Below are positions 1-6,250 of a DNA stretch of 9,441 nucleotides, in pieces (positions within the stretch are counted from its first letter, which is position 1; each line of letters opens with the position of its first letter). Origin of the DNA: Candidatus Bathyarchaeota archaeon (lineage in GTDB: Archaea > Thermoproteota > Bathyarchaeia > Bathyarchaeales > Bathyarchaeaceae); NCBI GenBank assembly GCA_020356305.1, contig CP070636.1, positions 646,847 through 656,287 of the forward strand. The letters are read 5' to 3'. A model generated the notes under the pieces. The model did not search any database and had not been told where the DNA came from. It was given only the letters and a program-made list of their open reading frames with translations. A program made the position numbers and the translations under genes.

Positions 1-201
1 AATAGGATAGTACAGCAACGGTTCCCCGCCTTCGAAAAAAATGCTCTTCACGGTCTTGAGGCTCTTCCCCTGCCTGAATATCTCCTTCAGGTTTTGGATG
101 GTCATCGTGCCGTCCTGGAACGGGCTTCCCCAGACGAAGCAGTGGTCGCATTCTGCGTCGCATCGATATGTAAGAAGAAGATGCACACCCTTCAGGTTCA
201 T
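1..201 (-). CDS. Radical SAM protein, N-terminal 67 residues (3' end outside window)
   Basis: Reading the minus strand from the ATG at 201 gives 67 uninterrupted codons to the window edge. Residues 14-21 form the radical SAM signature C-x3-C-x2-C (C14, C18, C21), which holds the [4Fe-4S] cluster that reductively cleaves S-adenosylmethionine. Residues 57-61 (EGGEP) match the GGEP motif that contacts the SAM amino group in this superfamily. The N-terminus is short and begins directly with a beta strand before the cysteines, as in many small archaeal radical SAM enzymes. A GGAG at 215-212 lies 10 bases before the ATG, and a TATA-like box at 244-239 fits a short leader. The specific reaction cannot be named because the C-terminal part, which would carry auxiliary clusters or substrate sites, is missing. 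The gene lies downstream of the FYVE-like gene on the same strand. Confidence 0.88.
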   Translation of the reverse strand, partial: MNLKGVHLLLTYRCDAECDHCFVWGSPFQDGTMTIQNLKEIFRQGKSLKTVKSIFFEGGEPLLYYPI

Positions 202-238
202 ACGAACGACTCTCCATTCTAGGTTAACTAGAAACAGC

Positions 239-244
239 AATAAA
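239..244 (-). promoter_or_regulatory. Candidate TATA box for the radical SAM gene
   Basis: On the minus strand these bases read TTTATT, centred about 40 bp before the ATG at 201. With the usual archaeal TATA-to-start distance of about 26 bp, transcription would begin near 215, giving a leader of about 14 nt that just includes the GGAG ribosome-binding site. A second AT-rich stretch (TTTAAA, about 283-288) is an alternative. This is inferred from spacing only. The 108-bp gap between the two minus-strand genes shows no convincing terminator. Confidence 0.35.
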
Positions 245-309
245 CGTTGCCTGTCACAATCTTATCCTTTTTCTGAAGAGGCTTTAAAGAGTCAGATCCG
301 CGCCTGCGG

Positions 310-999
310 CTAATAATCTTTTCCAGGTTTTTGCTCAGGCTTGTAAAGTCTCTTTTCAAAAGCCGATCGAGGCTTGAACTTGCCACGATATTTCCTCATA
401 GAAAGTCTTCGACGCTCCACATTTTCAAATCTAGCGATAGCCATAGCCACTTTAGTCTTGGAGGGCAGTTTCTTTCGAAAAGTTCGAGGTTTTGGTGGTC
501 GAAAAGGTTTACCTGCCAACGCGGAAGCGCCCCTCCTACGTTTCCGACCACGTCGTACCTCAGGTCTTCGCACTCTCTTGAAGATCACGGTTCTGTCGTC
601 TAGATTCACATCGTGCACTATCCATCCTACCTTCAACCACGCTTGCGCTTGAACACGGCTAGCCGCGTTGCTCCACCATTGGCGTGCGCGCGCTGAGGAG
701 GGAAGGGTGTCTTCGATAATTTTTTCGATTTCTGTAAAGGTGAGCGTCGAGTGGGTGATGTATCGTTGTCTCCGAGCTAGGTATCTACTGAGCGGACTGT
801 ACTTGGTTCCAAATCTCGTCGTCCTCTTGGGCGATACAATTTTTCTTGCGCAATTCAGGCACATGGGAACGTGTCTAAGAACGTTTTTGTTCCAAGAAAA
901 TATGGTGCAGTTCCTGCAGTACAATTGCCTGCATCTAGGGCATCGGATAAGAGAGTAGTGTGAAAATGTTCCGCCGCACAGGGAGCACTCTTCTTTCAT
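310..999 (-). CDS. FYVE/RING-like zinc-finger protein with a WW-AWLxxGW domain and basic tail
   Basis: A 229-residue protein of unknown function with three visible parts. Residues 5-50 carry eight cysteines as four CxxC pairs (C5/C8, C20/C23, C28/C31, C47/C50). The spacing C-x2-C-x11-C-x2-C-x4-C-x2-C-x15-C-x2-C is that of a FYVE/RING-type two-zinc cross-brace. Residues 67-143 resemble a domain common in bacterial proteins, with a YxPLxxYL start, an FxEIExI helix, an LPxSAR turn, paired tryptophans (W108, W109) and an AWLxxGW strand. I believe it is catalogued as DUF7662, but that number is from memory. Residues 144-229 are extremely Arg/Lys-rich, suggesting nucleic-acid or ribosome binding. 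I chose the ATG at 999 because the finger begins four residues later; the open frame to 1299 would overlap the divergent EamA gene by 167 bp and has no domain character. A TTTAAA at 1054-1059 could be the promoter. Expression as a protein is likely; the role is unknown. Confidence 0.8.
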   Translation of the reverse strand: MKEECSLCGGTFSHYSLIRCPRCRQLYCRNCTIFSWNKNVLRHVPMCLNCARKIVSPKRTTRFGTKYSPLSRYLARRQRYITHSTLTFTEIEKIIEDTLPSSARARQWWSNAASRVQAQAWLKVGWIVHDVNLDDRTVIFKRVRRPEVRRGRKRRRGASALAGKPFRPPKPRTFRKKLPSKTKVAMAIARFENVERRRLSMRKYRGKFKPRSAFEKRLYKPEQKPGKDY

Positions 1000-1132
1000 A
1001 CCTAAGAAATATTCAAACGCACAAAAATAGTCTTTTGAAAACTTCGGAAAACATTTAAAGAAGATTGCTGAAGAAGCAAGAAAAGTCCAATGATAGTGAG
1101 AGTAGCATATTCGAATCCTGGAGAAAAATCGC
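1000..1132. promoter_or_regulatory. Divergent promoter region between the FYVE-like and EamA genes
   Basis: This 133-bp gap separates two divergent starts. The TTTAAA at 1054-1059 is palindromic and can be read as a TATA-like element in either direction, 55 bp from the minus-strand ATG and 74 bp from the plus-strand TTG. Closer to the EamA start there is a weaker GCATATTC (1105-1112) and a GGAG at 1120-1123, nine bases before the TTG at 1133. No repeat or operator-like palindrome beyond this is obvious. Confidence 0.35.
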
Positions 1133-2044
1133 TTGAAGCTAGGGCTCAGATCTACTGGATGTCTCGCTATTGCCGTTGCTTCTATAATCTGGGGATCCAA
1201 CGGAGTGATTGTAATGAATGTCTCTCTTTCCCCATATGTAATCGCCTTCTTTCGAGTCTGCTTTGCTACATTGTCTTTGTTGTTGGGGGTTTCTGTCACT
1301 CGAAGATGGAGAGCTTTGCGGAGCCATGATGTTTGGCGAAGCTTCGTGATCCTCGGTTTTCTTTTGGCTTTAGGCTGGGCGTTTCTCTTTCAAGCAATGA
1401 AGTTCATCCCCATCGGCAATGCTGTCCTGTTGAATTACATTGCTCCGGTCTTCGTTGCATTACTGGCACCTATCACCTTGAGGGAGAAGATTAGTCGAGT
1501 CACGCTTTGTGCGCTAGCTCTGTCGGTTGTAGGGATCTTGCTCATCTTCTCCGCACAAGATTTTCAGTTTCATGATCGCGGCTTTCTTGGAGTGGTTTCG
1601 GCATTGTCAGCTGGATTTGTATACGCCCTGTTTGTCGTTTTTTCCAAGAAAACCTTAGCCAATTTTTCTGGATACTCCGTTGCCTTCTATACTTACTTCG
1701 TTTCCTCTGTTTTCCTCGTCCCTTTCTTCGTTCAGGTCGACCTGTCTATAAGCTTGAGCTCTTGGATGCTCTTGATTGTTCTAGGCGTCTTCAACACAGC
1801 TTTTGCCGTCACTTTATACCTGTCGGGTCTCCGCCTGATTAAAGCTCAGGAAGCAGCGGTTTTGACTTACCTAGAGCCCGTCAGTGCCATGATGTTTGGA
1901 TACCTACTGCTCGATCAACACCCAACTCCAGCTATGATTGCTGGTGGAATACTGATTCTAATAGCCGGATACATCGTAACATCAAAAACGGAGGAGATTT
2001 CTGAAGGTCGGTCCTCCCGCGAAGAGAGAACCCAAAGCAAATGA
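1133..2044 (+). CDS. EamA-family (DMT superfamily) ten-helix permease
   Basis: A 303-residue inner-membrane transporter of the drug/metabolite transporter superfamily. It has two tandem EamA repeats, about residues 8-139 and 150-283, each with about five hydrophobic helices; the length is typical (roughly 290-310). The first repeat opens with the family-like W20-G-S-N-G stretch and ends with an REKIS loop and a following helix. The second has the usual LEPVSAMMFGYLLLDQ stretch before the last two helices. The charged tail after residue 284 should be cytoplasmic. Family members export or import amino acids, metabolites or drugs, and the substrate cannot be read from sequence. The start is a TTG at 1133 supported by GGAG at 1120-1123. 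Arg codons are mostly CGN, unlike the following acs gene. The gap to acs is 57 bp and has its own TATA-like box, so the two genes need not form an operon. Confidence 0.9.
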   Translation: MKLGLRSTGCLAIAVASIIWGSNGVIVMNVSLSPYVIAFFRVCFATLSLLLGVSVTRRWRALRSHDVWRSFVILGFLLALGWAFLFQAMKFIPIGNAVLLNYIAPVFVALLAPITLREKISRVTLCALALSVVGILLIFSAQDFQFHDRGFLGVVSALSAGFVYALFVVFSKKTLANFSGYSVAFYTYFVSSVFLVPFFVQVDLSISLSSWMLLIVLGVFNTAFAVTLYLSGLRLIKAQEAAVLTYLEPVSAMMFGYLLLDQHPTPAMIAGGILILIAGYIVTSKTEEISEGRSSREERTQSK

Positions 2045-2055
2045 TCCAGGTAGCC

Positions 2056-2065
2056 TTTATTTATA
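2056..2065 (+). promoter_or_regulatory. TATA box of acs, with Shine-Dalgarno GGTGA at 2091-2095
   Basis: The AT-rich TTTATTTATA is centred about 40 bp before the GTG start at 2102. The predicted transcript start near 2088 leaves a leader of about 14 nt containing GGTGA at 2091-2095, six bases before the GTG. GGTGA matches the archaeal anti-Shine-Dalgarno core and supports the GTG rather than the internal ATG at codon 28. It suggests acs is transcribed independently of the EamA gene. Confidence 0.5.
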
Positions 2066-2101
2066 CCTCGAACTAGATATTCTTCAAACGGGTGAAAAGT
2101 C

Positions 2102-4039
2102 GTGGAGTCAACGTCTCTTCCTTTCGGAGAAAAGTTTTCCCCTGCACTCAAAAAGTACTGCGAGTTTTACAGAAAATCGACCATGGACCCTGAGGGATTT
2201 TGGGATGGGGAAGCCAGAAAACTCGAATGGTTCAGGATGTGGGATAAGGTTTTAGAGTGGCAGCCGCCCTTTGCCAGATGGTTCATCAATGGTCTTCTCA
2301 ACGCCTCTTATCTGTGCCTTGACAGGCATGTCAAGACATGGCGGAGAAGCAAGGTAGCGCTTTATTGGGAGGACGAGGTCGGGAACGCGAGGACGTGGAG
2401 CTACTCCCAACTCTTTGCGGAAGTAAATCGCTTCGCCTCGGTCTTAAGGAGTCTTGGGGTCAGGAAAGGGGACCGGGTGGCTACGTACCTTCCTCTGGTG
2501 CCAGAGCTACCCATAACCATGTTAGCCACTGCAAGGATAGGGGCAATCCACACTGTTGTATTCTCAGGCTTTAGCGCCCAAGCCCTCGCGGACAGAATTG
2601 ACGATACGCAAGCCAAAGTTCTAGTGACTGCTGACGGAGGCTTCAGAAGGAGAAAGTTGATACCCTTAAAGGAAACAGCTGATGTAGCTCTTGAAAGAAC
2701 CCCGTCCGTGGAGAGCGCTGTAGTGGTGAGGAGAGCCAACGTTGACTGCACCATGAAGGAAAACAGAGACTTTTGGTATCATGAACTACTCAAGAGGGGG
2801 AGATCGTATGTTGAGCCTCTGCCAATCGAATCCAATGATCCCCTCTATATTCTTTACACGTCTGGAACGACAGGCAAACCCAAAGGTATAGTACATAGCA
2901 CAGGAGGTTACATGGTTTTCAACCACTCAGCATACAAATGGGCCTTTGATACGAGAGACGAGTCCGTTTATTGGTGTACGGCAGACATCGGTTGGGTGAC
3001 AGGACACAGTTCCATAGTCTACGCACCCTTAAGCCACGCGGCAACCTTGGTCCTCTACGAAGGAACACCAGACTACCCAAACCCTGATAGATGGTGGGAA
3101 ATAATAGACAAGTATGGTGTAACTATATTCTACACGTCCCCCACAGCAATTAGAATGCTCATGAGATATGGAGAAGAGTGGCCCAAAAAGCACTCTTTGT
3201 CAAGCTTGGAGATACTGGGCACAGTTGGAGAGCCCATCAACCCTGAAGCTTGGACATGGTACTATAAGAATATAGGTAAAGAACGATGCCCAATTGTGGA
3301 CACCTGGTGGCAGACTGAGACAGGAGGCTTCATGATATCCCCCGCCCCTGGAATAGAACTCGTCCCCCTCAAGCCGGGTTCAGCAACCCTGCCATTGCCC
3401 GGCATCGAGGCAGAAGTGGTTGATGAAAAAGGCAAACCGACCCCTTCAGGCGTCAAAGGTTATCTTGTGATAAAGAAACCTTGGCCAGGAATGCTTATGA
3501 CCCTCTATCAGGATCCTGAAAGATACAAAGAGACCTACTGGTCAAGGTTTTCCGGGGCATACTACACAGGAGACTACGCCATAAAAGATGCCGATGGCTA
3601 CTTATGGTTGCTGGGACGAGCTGATGAGGTGCTGAAGGTGGCTGGTCACAGAATAGGAACTATGGAGTTAGAGAGCGCCGCAGTGTCCCATCCAGCTTTG
3701 AGCGAGGCCGCAGCCGTAGCTAAGCCCCACGCGGTCAAAGGCGAGAGCATAATCATTTTTGCGATACTACGAAAGGGTCACGCGCCCACAGAAACATTGA
3801 AAAAGGATCTGAGAGAACACATCCGTAAGGTCATAGGACCTATAGCCACTCCGGAAGAAATTTACTTCGTGAACAGCCTTCCCAAGACCCGAAGTGGCAA
3901 AATCATGAGAAGAGTTCTGAAGTCAGTTTTGTTGGGTATGCCCATAGGAGATGTCTCCACACTGGAGGATAAAGCATCGGTGGAGGAGGTCAAGAAAGCC
4001 TACGAAGAGTTAAAGAGGCTGATAGAAAAAAGGACTTGA
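2102..4039 (+). CDS. acs: AMP-forming acetyl-CoA synthetase (acetate-CoA ligase)
   Basis: A 645-residue cytoplasmic enzyme of the ANL adenylating family that converts acetate, ATP and CoA to acetyl-CoA, AMP and PPi through acetyl-AMP. The N-terminal ACS domain (about residues 15-75) is followed by the P-loop TSGTTGKPKG at 253-262. The acetate-pocket residues V299, T300, V375 and W403 all match the Salmonella Acs set V310, T311, V386 and W414 at a constant offset of 11, arguing for acetate over longer acids. D491, R506 and the hinge D508 are in place, and K600 in the PKTRSGK motif is the catalytic lysine regulated by acetylation in bacteria. Length is normal (about 650). The GTG start has GGTGA six bases upstream. 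Ile codons are mostly ATA and Arg codons mostly AGA/AGG, unlike the EamA gene, so acquisition or different expression is possible. Propionate or 3-hydroxypropionate activation cannot be excluded. Confidence 0.95.
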   Translation: MESTSLPFGEKFSPALKKYCEFYRKSTMDPEGFWDGEARKLEWFRMWDKVLEWQPPFARWFINGLLNASYLCLDRHVKTWRRSKVALYWEDEVGNARTWSYSQLFAEVNRFASVLRSLGVRKGDRVATYLPLVPELPITMLATARIGAIHTVVFSGFSAQALADRIDDTQAKVLVTADGGFRRRKLIPLKETADVALERTPSVESAVVVRRANVDCTMKENRDFWYHELLKRGRSYVEPLPIESNDPLYILYTSGTTGKPKGIVHSTGGYMVFNHSAYKWAFDTRDESVYWCTADIGWVTGHSSIVYAPLSHAATLVLYEGTPDYPNPDRWWEIIDKYGVTIFYTSPTAIRMLMRYGEEWPKKHSLSSLEILGTVGEPINPEAWTWYYKNIGKERCPIVDTWWQTETGGFMISPAPGIELVPLKPGSATLPLPGIEAEVVDEKGKPTPSGVKGYLVIKKPWPGMLMTLYQDPERYKETYWSRFSGAYYTGDYAIKDADGYLWLLGRADEVLKVAGHRIGTMELESAAVSHPALSEAAAVAKPHAVKGESIIIFAILRKGHAPTETLKKDLREHIRKVIGPIATPEEIYFVNSLPKTRSGKIMRRVLKSVLLGMPIGDVSTLEDKASVEEVKKAYEELKRLIEKRT

Positions 4040-4150
4040 GATTCCGAAGGTTACACGCTCAGAATCGGACTCGCCACGACAAAAACTTCCCCATTTTCCA
4101 CTTATTTCATATTTAATTACTGTGGAAGAGGTGCAGTTTTGGATTCAATC
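4040..4150 (+). other. Region after acs: AT-rich stretch flanked by a TTCCAC/GTGGAA inverted repeat
   Basis: TTCCAC at 4096-4101 and GTGGAA at 4122-4127 form a perfect 6-bp inverted repeat around a 20-nt AT-rich loop, 57 bases past the acs stop. The loop also contains the TATA-like TATTTAAT proposed for the short ORF. It could be a weak acs terminator, a regulator site spanning a promoter, or chance. There is no T-run of the kind used for archaeal termination. Confidence 0.25.
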
Positions 4151-4240
4151 ATGGTGAGGTGCGTGTGTGACATACAAGTGTCTGGAAAGAGAAGACTTAA
4201 TATACCAGTAATACCTATTGTTTATATGGAGCACGCGTAA
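4151..4240 (+). CDS. Possible 29-residue leader peptide
   Basis: An ATG at 4151 opens 29 codons ending in TAA at 4238-4240, only 18 bases before the GTG of the next gene. The product would start MVRCVC and end IVYMEHA. A TATA-like TATTTAAT at 4110-4117 would place a transcript start near 4140, about 11 nt before the ATG. No good Shine-Dalgarno is visible, and an ORF this short can arise by chance. What makes it worth listing is that its stop codon overlaps the hairpin preceding the next gene, which fits a leader-peptide arrangement. Unproven. Confidence 0.25.
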   Translation: MVRCVCDIQVSGKRRLNIPVIPIVYMEHA

Positions 4241-4252
4241 ACACGCGGAGGT
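4221..4252 (+). promoter_or_regulatory. TATA-like box, hairpin and strong Shine-Dalgarno before the two-cluster zinc protein
   Basis: TTTATATG at 4221-4228 is a good TATA-like element, though it lies only 32-38 bp before the start codon. A second candidate, TTAATATAC, is at 4197-4205. A perfect hairpin follows: CGCGT at 4234-4238 pairs with ACGCG at 4243-4247 around an AAAC loop. The Shine-Dalgarno GGAGGT at 4247-4252 begins on the last base of the stem and sits six bases before the GTG at 4259. If transcription starts from the upstream box, the folded hairpin would hinder ribosome access. Confidence 0.45.
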
Positions 4253-4258
4253 TCTCAA

Positions 4259-4597
4259 GTGAAACTTCACAAACCTAGTACAACTTGTCCCAACCCTAGA
4301 TGCAGAAAAGAGTTCGATGAGCCTCTACTGTTACGCAATCTGTCTAAAAGCCCCATCGAGCGCTATTACGTCTGTCCTCACTGCATAATCAAACTGAACA
4401 ATGTTCCTTCAGATGATCAGAGAGAATCAAGCTTCGTCCGTGTCGAAGCTCCCCCGGTCCCTACAGGACCAAAAGAACCGGGGTCTTCTTCATGTACGCA
4501 TCACGTTGGATATCTAAAAACTCTTCCAAGAGGTGGCTCAGTTCCTGAGGATTGTCTAACTTGCCCTGAACTGCTACGGTGTATGTTCAAAAAATAA
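4259..4597 (+). CDS. Small protein with an N-terminal zinc ribbon and a C-terminal Cys/His cluster
   Basis: A 112-residue protein, probably cytoplasmic, of unknown function. The N-terminal ribbon uses C10-x4-C15 and C39-x2-C42, the second pair in a YYVCPHC context, about 24 residues apart. This form is common in small archaeal zinc proteins. A linker rich in Pro, Ser and charged residues (about 45-76) joins it to a second module, residues 79-109, with C79, H81/H82, a GYL strand, C99-L-T-C102-P and C108. I recognise this second motif as recurring at the C-termini of archaeal proteins, where it probably binds zinc or an Fe-S cluster, but I know no assigned function. The GTG start is fixed by GGAGGT at 4247-4252. 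It follows acs on the same strand after 219 bp and probably has its own promoter. It may be a regulator or adaptor, which is inference only. Confidence 0.75.
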   Translation: MKLHKPSTTCPNPRCRKEFDEPLLLRNLSKSPIERYYVCPHCIIKLNNVPSDDQRESSFVRVEAPPVPTGPKEPGSSSCTHHVGYLKTLPRGGSVPEDCLTCPELLRCMFKK

Positions 4598-4683
4598 TGA
4601 CGCCTCGTGCACTTTCGCGACATGGACACTGCGCGTAACTAAGATAGCGGGGCATATATTCATCTTCACCCAAATCTATCAAA

Positions 4684-5151
4684 CTATGCGGTCTCTCTTT
4701 CACTAATCCAACGCGATTTGGTTACACCCTCCCCGTCTATTGCAACTTCTTTCTTGAATATTGGAGCCTCCTTCTTATACCTGTTCACAGCCTCCTCTAA
4801 AACCGGAAACACATTCTGTCGGTGAGCTCCGGCCACTACCACGTAAACTAGATCCTCACCCACATCAAACTCTCCAACAAAGTGATGAATCTGCACGTCG
4901 ATCACGCCTTCTCTCTTTCGAAGGTCCTCGCAGATTTCTTCTAGAACCTCGTTGCCTTTCTCCTCATAAGCCTCCAACTTCAAACTTTGTACAGCCTCAC
5001 CATCTGAAGTCACGCCACGAACCACACCGACGAAAACCGCTAAAGCACCTACCTTGTGAAAACTCGTTTTCTCTCTAATCGAATTTAACAAGTTGTCTAG
5101 GGGTAACATTTTCTTCTTATGAATCCAGGTGCCATCACTCACACGAATCAC
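4684..5151 (-). CDS. moaE: Molybdopterin synthase catalytic (large) subunit MoaE
   Basis: A 155-residue protein matching MoaE (E. coli 150). With the thiocarboxylated MoaD subunit it inserts two sulfurs into precursor Z to make molybdopterin for molybdenum or tungsten enzymes in the cytoplasm. Visible family features are the GALAVFVGVVRG strand with R45, the LEAYEE stretch, AGAHR at 107-111 and the catalytic lysines K126 and K133, seven residues apart exactly as K119 and K126 are in E. coli. The C-terminus keeps a SRWISERE segment similar to the bacterial end. Translation most likely begins at the GTG at 5151, because a TATA box centred 26 bp upstream predicts a leaderless transcript starting there. 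A GTG at 5142 with GGTGAT just upstream is the alternative. No MoaD or other cofactor gene is in the window. The dehydrogenase gene lies 57 bp upstream on the same strand. Confidence 0.93.
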   Translation of the reverse strand: MIRVSDGTWIHKKKMLPLDNLLNSIREKTSFHKVGALAVFVGVVRGVTSDGEAVQSLKLEAYEEKGNEVLEEICEDLRKREGVIDVQIHHFVGEFDVGEDLVYVVVAGAHRQNVFPVLEEAVNRYKKEAPIFKKEVAIDGEGVTKSRWISERETA

Positions 5152-5173
5152 CGATTAACCGTTTGTAGCAGTC

Positions 5174-5196
5174 AATATAAGATGCGCGATGCATCG
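5174..5196 (-). promoter_or_regulatory. moaE promoter with an adjacent 10-bp palindrome
   Basis: On the minus strand TTATATT (5180-5174) is centred 26 bp before the moaE GTG at 5151, the spacing expected for a leaderless archaeal transcript. Immediately upstream, 5187-5196 is the perfect palindrome CGATGCATCG, where a regulator or TFB contact could lie. The palindrome is short and may be chance, while the TATA placement is convincing. It indicates that moaE has its own promoter although the dehydrogenase gene precedes it by only 57 bp. Confidence 0.45.
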
Positions 5197-5208
5197 TTCA
5201 TAATCCAT

Positions 5209-6201
5209 TCATTTTTTTACGTACGTTCTCATGTCTTCAAGTGCTGCAGAGGGGACGGGTAGATCCTTCATGGTGACAAGGCCGGGTTCGGCGTTTATGA
5301 CCTTTGGGATAGAGTTGACAACGATCGCTACGGTTGCAATGTCGCCATGTATACCCGGTGATATCTTGGCGTGGATATTTGGCACTCCCTCAATAGTGAT
5401 GGAGTCGTATTCCTTCTTTGCGCCCACATAGGCTTGAAGGTCAAAGGTTATTATTTCTTTGTTTCTTATGCCTCGTGCGAGCTGCCTCAAACCAGCAACT
5501 CGGCCTGATTTTGCTCTAATAGCGTCAGTTGTCACTTCTATCGTGTCCAGTTCCCATCCTAAGGCGTTCGCTGTCATAGAAATGGACTCTTCTAGTCCGA
5601 CGTGGGTGGTTATGGCTTTTCTTTCGATCTTCTCTCTAAACTCGTCTACTGTGAGTCCAATTCCAATCTTATTCTGGAAAGAAGCCCTGCGCTTTGCTGC
5701 GTTTATCACTCTGGTCATCTTGATTGTTTCAAGCTTCTGGCAGACACCCGTCAATGCAATGAGGAGTGTGTCCATTATGAAACCTGGGTTTATGCCTGTT
5801 CCAAGTATGGTTACGTCATGTCTTTTGGCTAGTTCGTCAAGTTTCTTTGCGATTTCCGGCGCTTTAAGATAGGGATACGCGAGTTCCTCGCAGGTGGACA
5901 CGACATTTGCTCCGTGTTCTATGGCTTTGACTATTTGCTGGTAGGTCTGGTTCAGAAACGAGGTGGTTGTGTGAACCACTATGTCAGCCTTGGCCTTGGA
6001 GAGGACCGCATCTGGATCGTCAGACACTTTCACTCCCAATTGCTTGTCCAACGCCAATACGTTGCCTAAATCCTTGCCAACCTTCTTTTTTGCCACATCG
6101 ATGGCGCCGACGATTTCTATTCCCTCTTTTTCCAGAATGAGCTTGGCTATTAGGCTTCCAACGGCACCTACGCCGTATAAAACTACTTTCACTTTGTCCA
6201 T
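5209..6201 (-). CDS. NAD(P)-dependent dehydrogenase, 2,4-diaminopentanoate dehydrogenase/DapB-like superfamily
   Basis: A 330-residue cytoplasmic oxidoreductase. Residues 5-35 form a Rossmann nucleotide fold with the GVGAVG glycine motif (G10-x-G12-x2-G15) and an acidic D35 at the end of the second strand, which usually favours NAD. HTTTSF at 77-82 and STCEELAYP at 102-110 correspond to the region near the nicotinamide, and GTGINPGF at 134-141 to the substrate side. Overall layout resembles clostridial 2,4-diaminopentanoate dehydrogenase (ornithine fermentation) and its many uncharacterised relatives. The basic HH/K signature of true dihydrodipicolinate reductase is absent, so lysine biosynthesis is unlikely. 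The ATG at 6201 begins the Rossmann strand directly; the open frame to 6492 adds 97 residues without domain character and overlaps the divergent phosphoesterase. AAAGGAAA lies about nine bases upstream as a weak ribosome site. The substrate is unknown; an amino-acid-derived imine or amine is a guess from family. Confidence 0.8.
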   Translation of the reverse strand: MDKVKVVLYGVGAVGSLIAKLILEKEGIEIVGAIDVAKKKVGKDLGNVLALDKQLGVKVSDDPDAVLSKAKADIVVHTTTSFLNQTYQQIVKAIEHGANVVSTCEELAYPYLKAPEIAKKLDELAKRHDVTILGTGINPGFIMDTLLIALTGVCQKLETIKMTRVINAAKRRASFQNKIGIGLTVDEFREKIERKAITTHVGLEESISMTANALGWELDTIEVTTDAIRAKSGRVAGLRQLARGIRNKEIITFDLQAYVGAKKEYDSITIEGVPNIHAKISPGIHGDIATVAIVVNSIPKVINAEPGLVTMKDLPVPSAALEDMRTYVKK

Positions 6202-6250
6202 CGTCTCAACTTTCCTTTGTCTGAAATGTCGCTTCATACAGTTATGTCTA

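Noticed and set aside
41..313. Plus-strand 90-residue ORF at the left edge
   Set aside because: It is antisense to the radical SAM coding region, whose C-x3-C-x2-C and GGEP motifs identify the minus strand as the coding one.
331..958. Three plus-strand ORFs antisense to the FYVE-like gene
   Set aside because: They lack motifs, and the minus-strand frame carries eight ordered cysteines and a recognisable second domain.
1000..1299. 100-residue N-terminal extension of the FYVE-like protein
   Set aside because: It would overlap the start of the divergent EamA gene by 167 bp and shows no domain character. The finger begins four residues after the ATG at 999.
2401..2754. 117-residue minus-strand ORF inside acs
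   Set aside because: It lies wholly within the acetyl-CoA synthetase coding region, with no motif or ribosome-binding site of its own.
5187..5196. Palindrome CGATGCATCG as an attachment site or origin element
   Set aside because: It is a single 10-bp copy with no direct repeats, integrase, tRNA end or AT-rich unwinding region near it.
5459..5872. 137-residue plus-strand ORF inside the dehydrogenase
   Set aside because: It is a shadow of the well-supported minus-strand enzyme. Its hydrophobic, Ser-rich content is what antisense reading usually gives.
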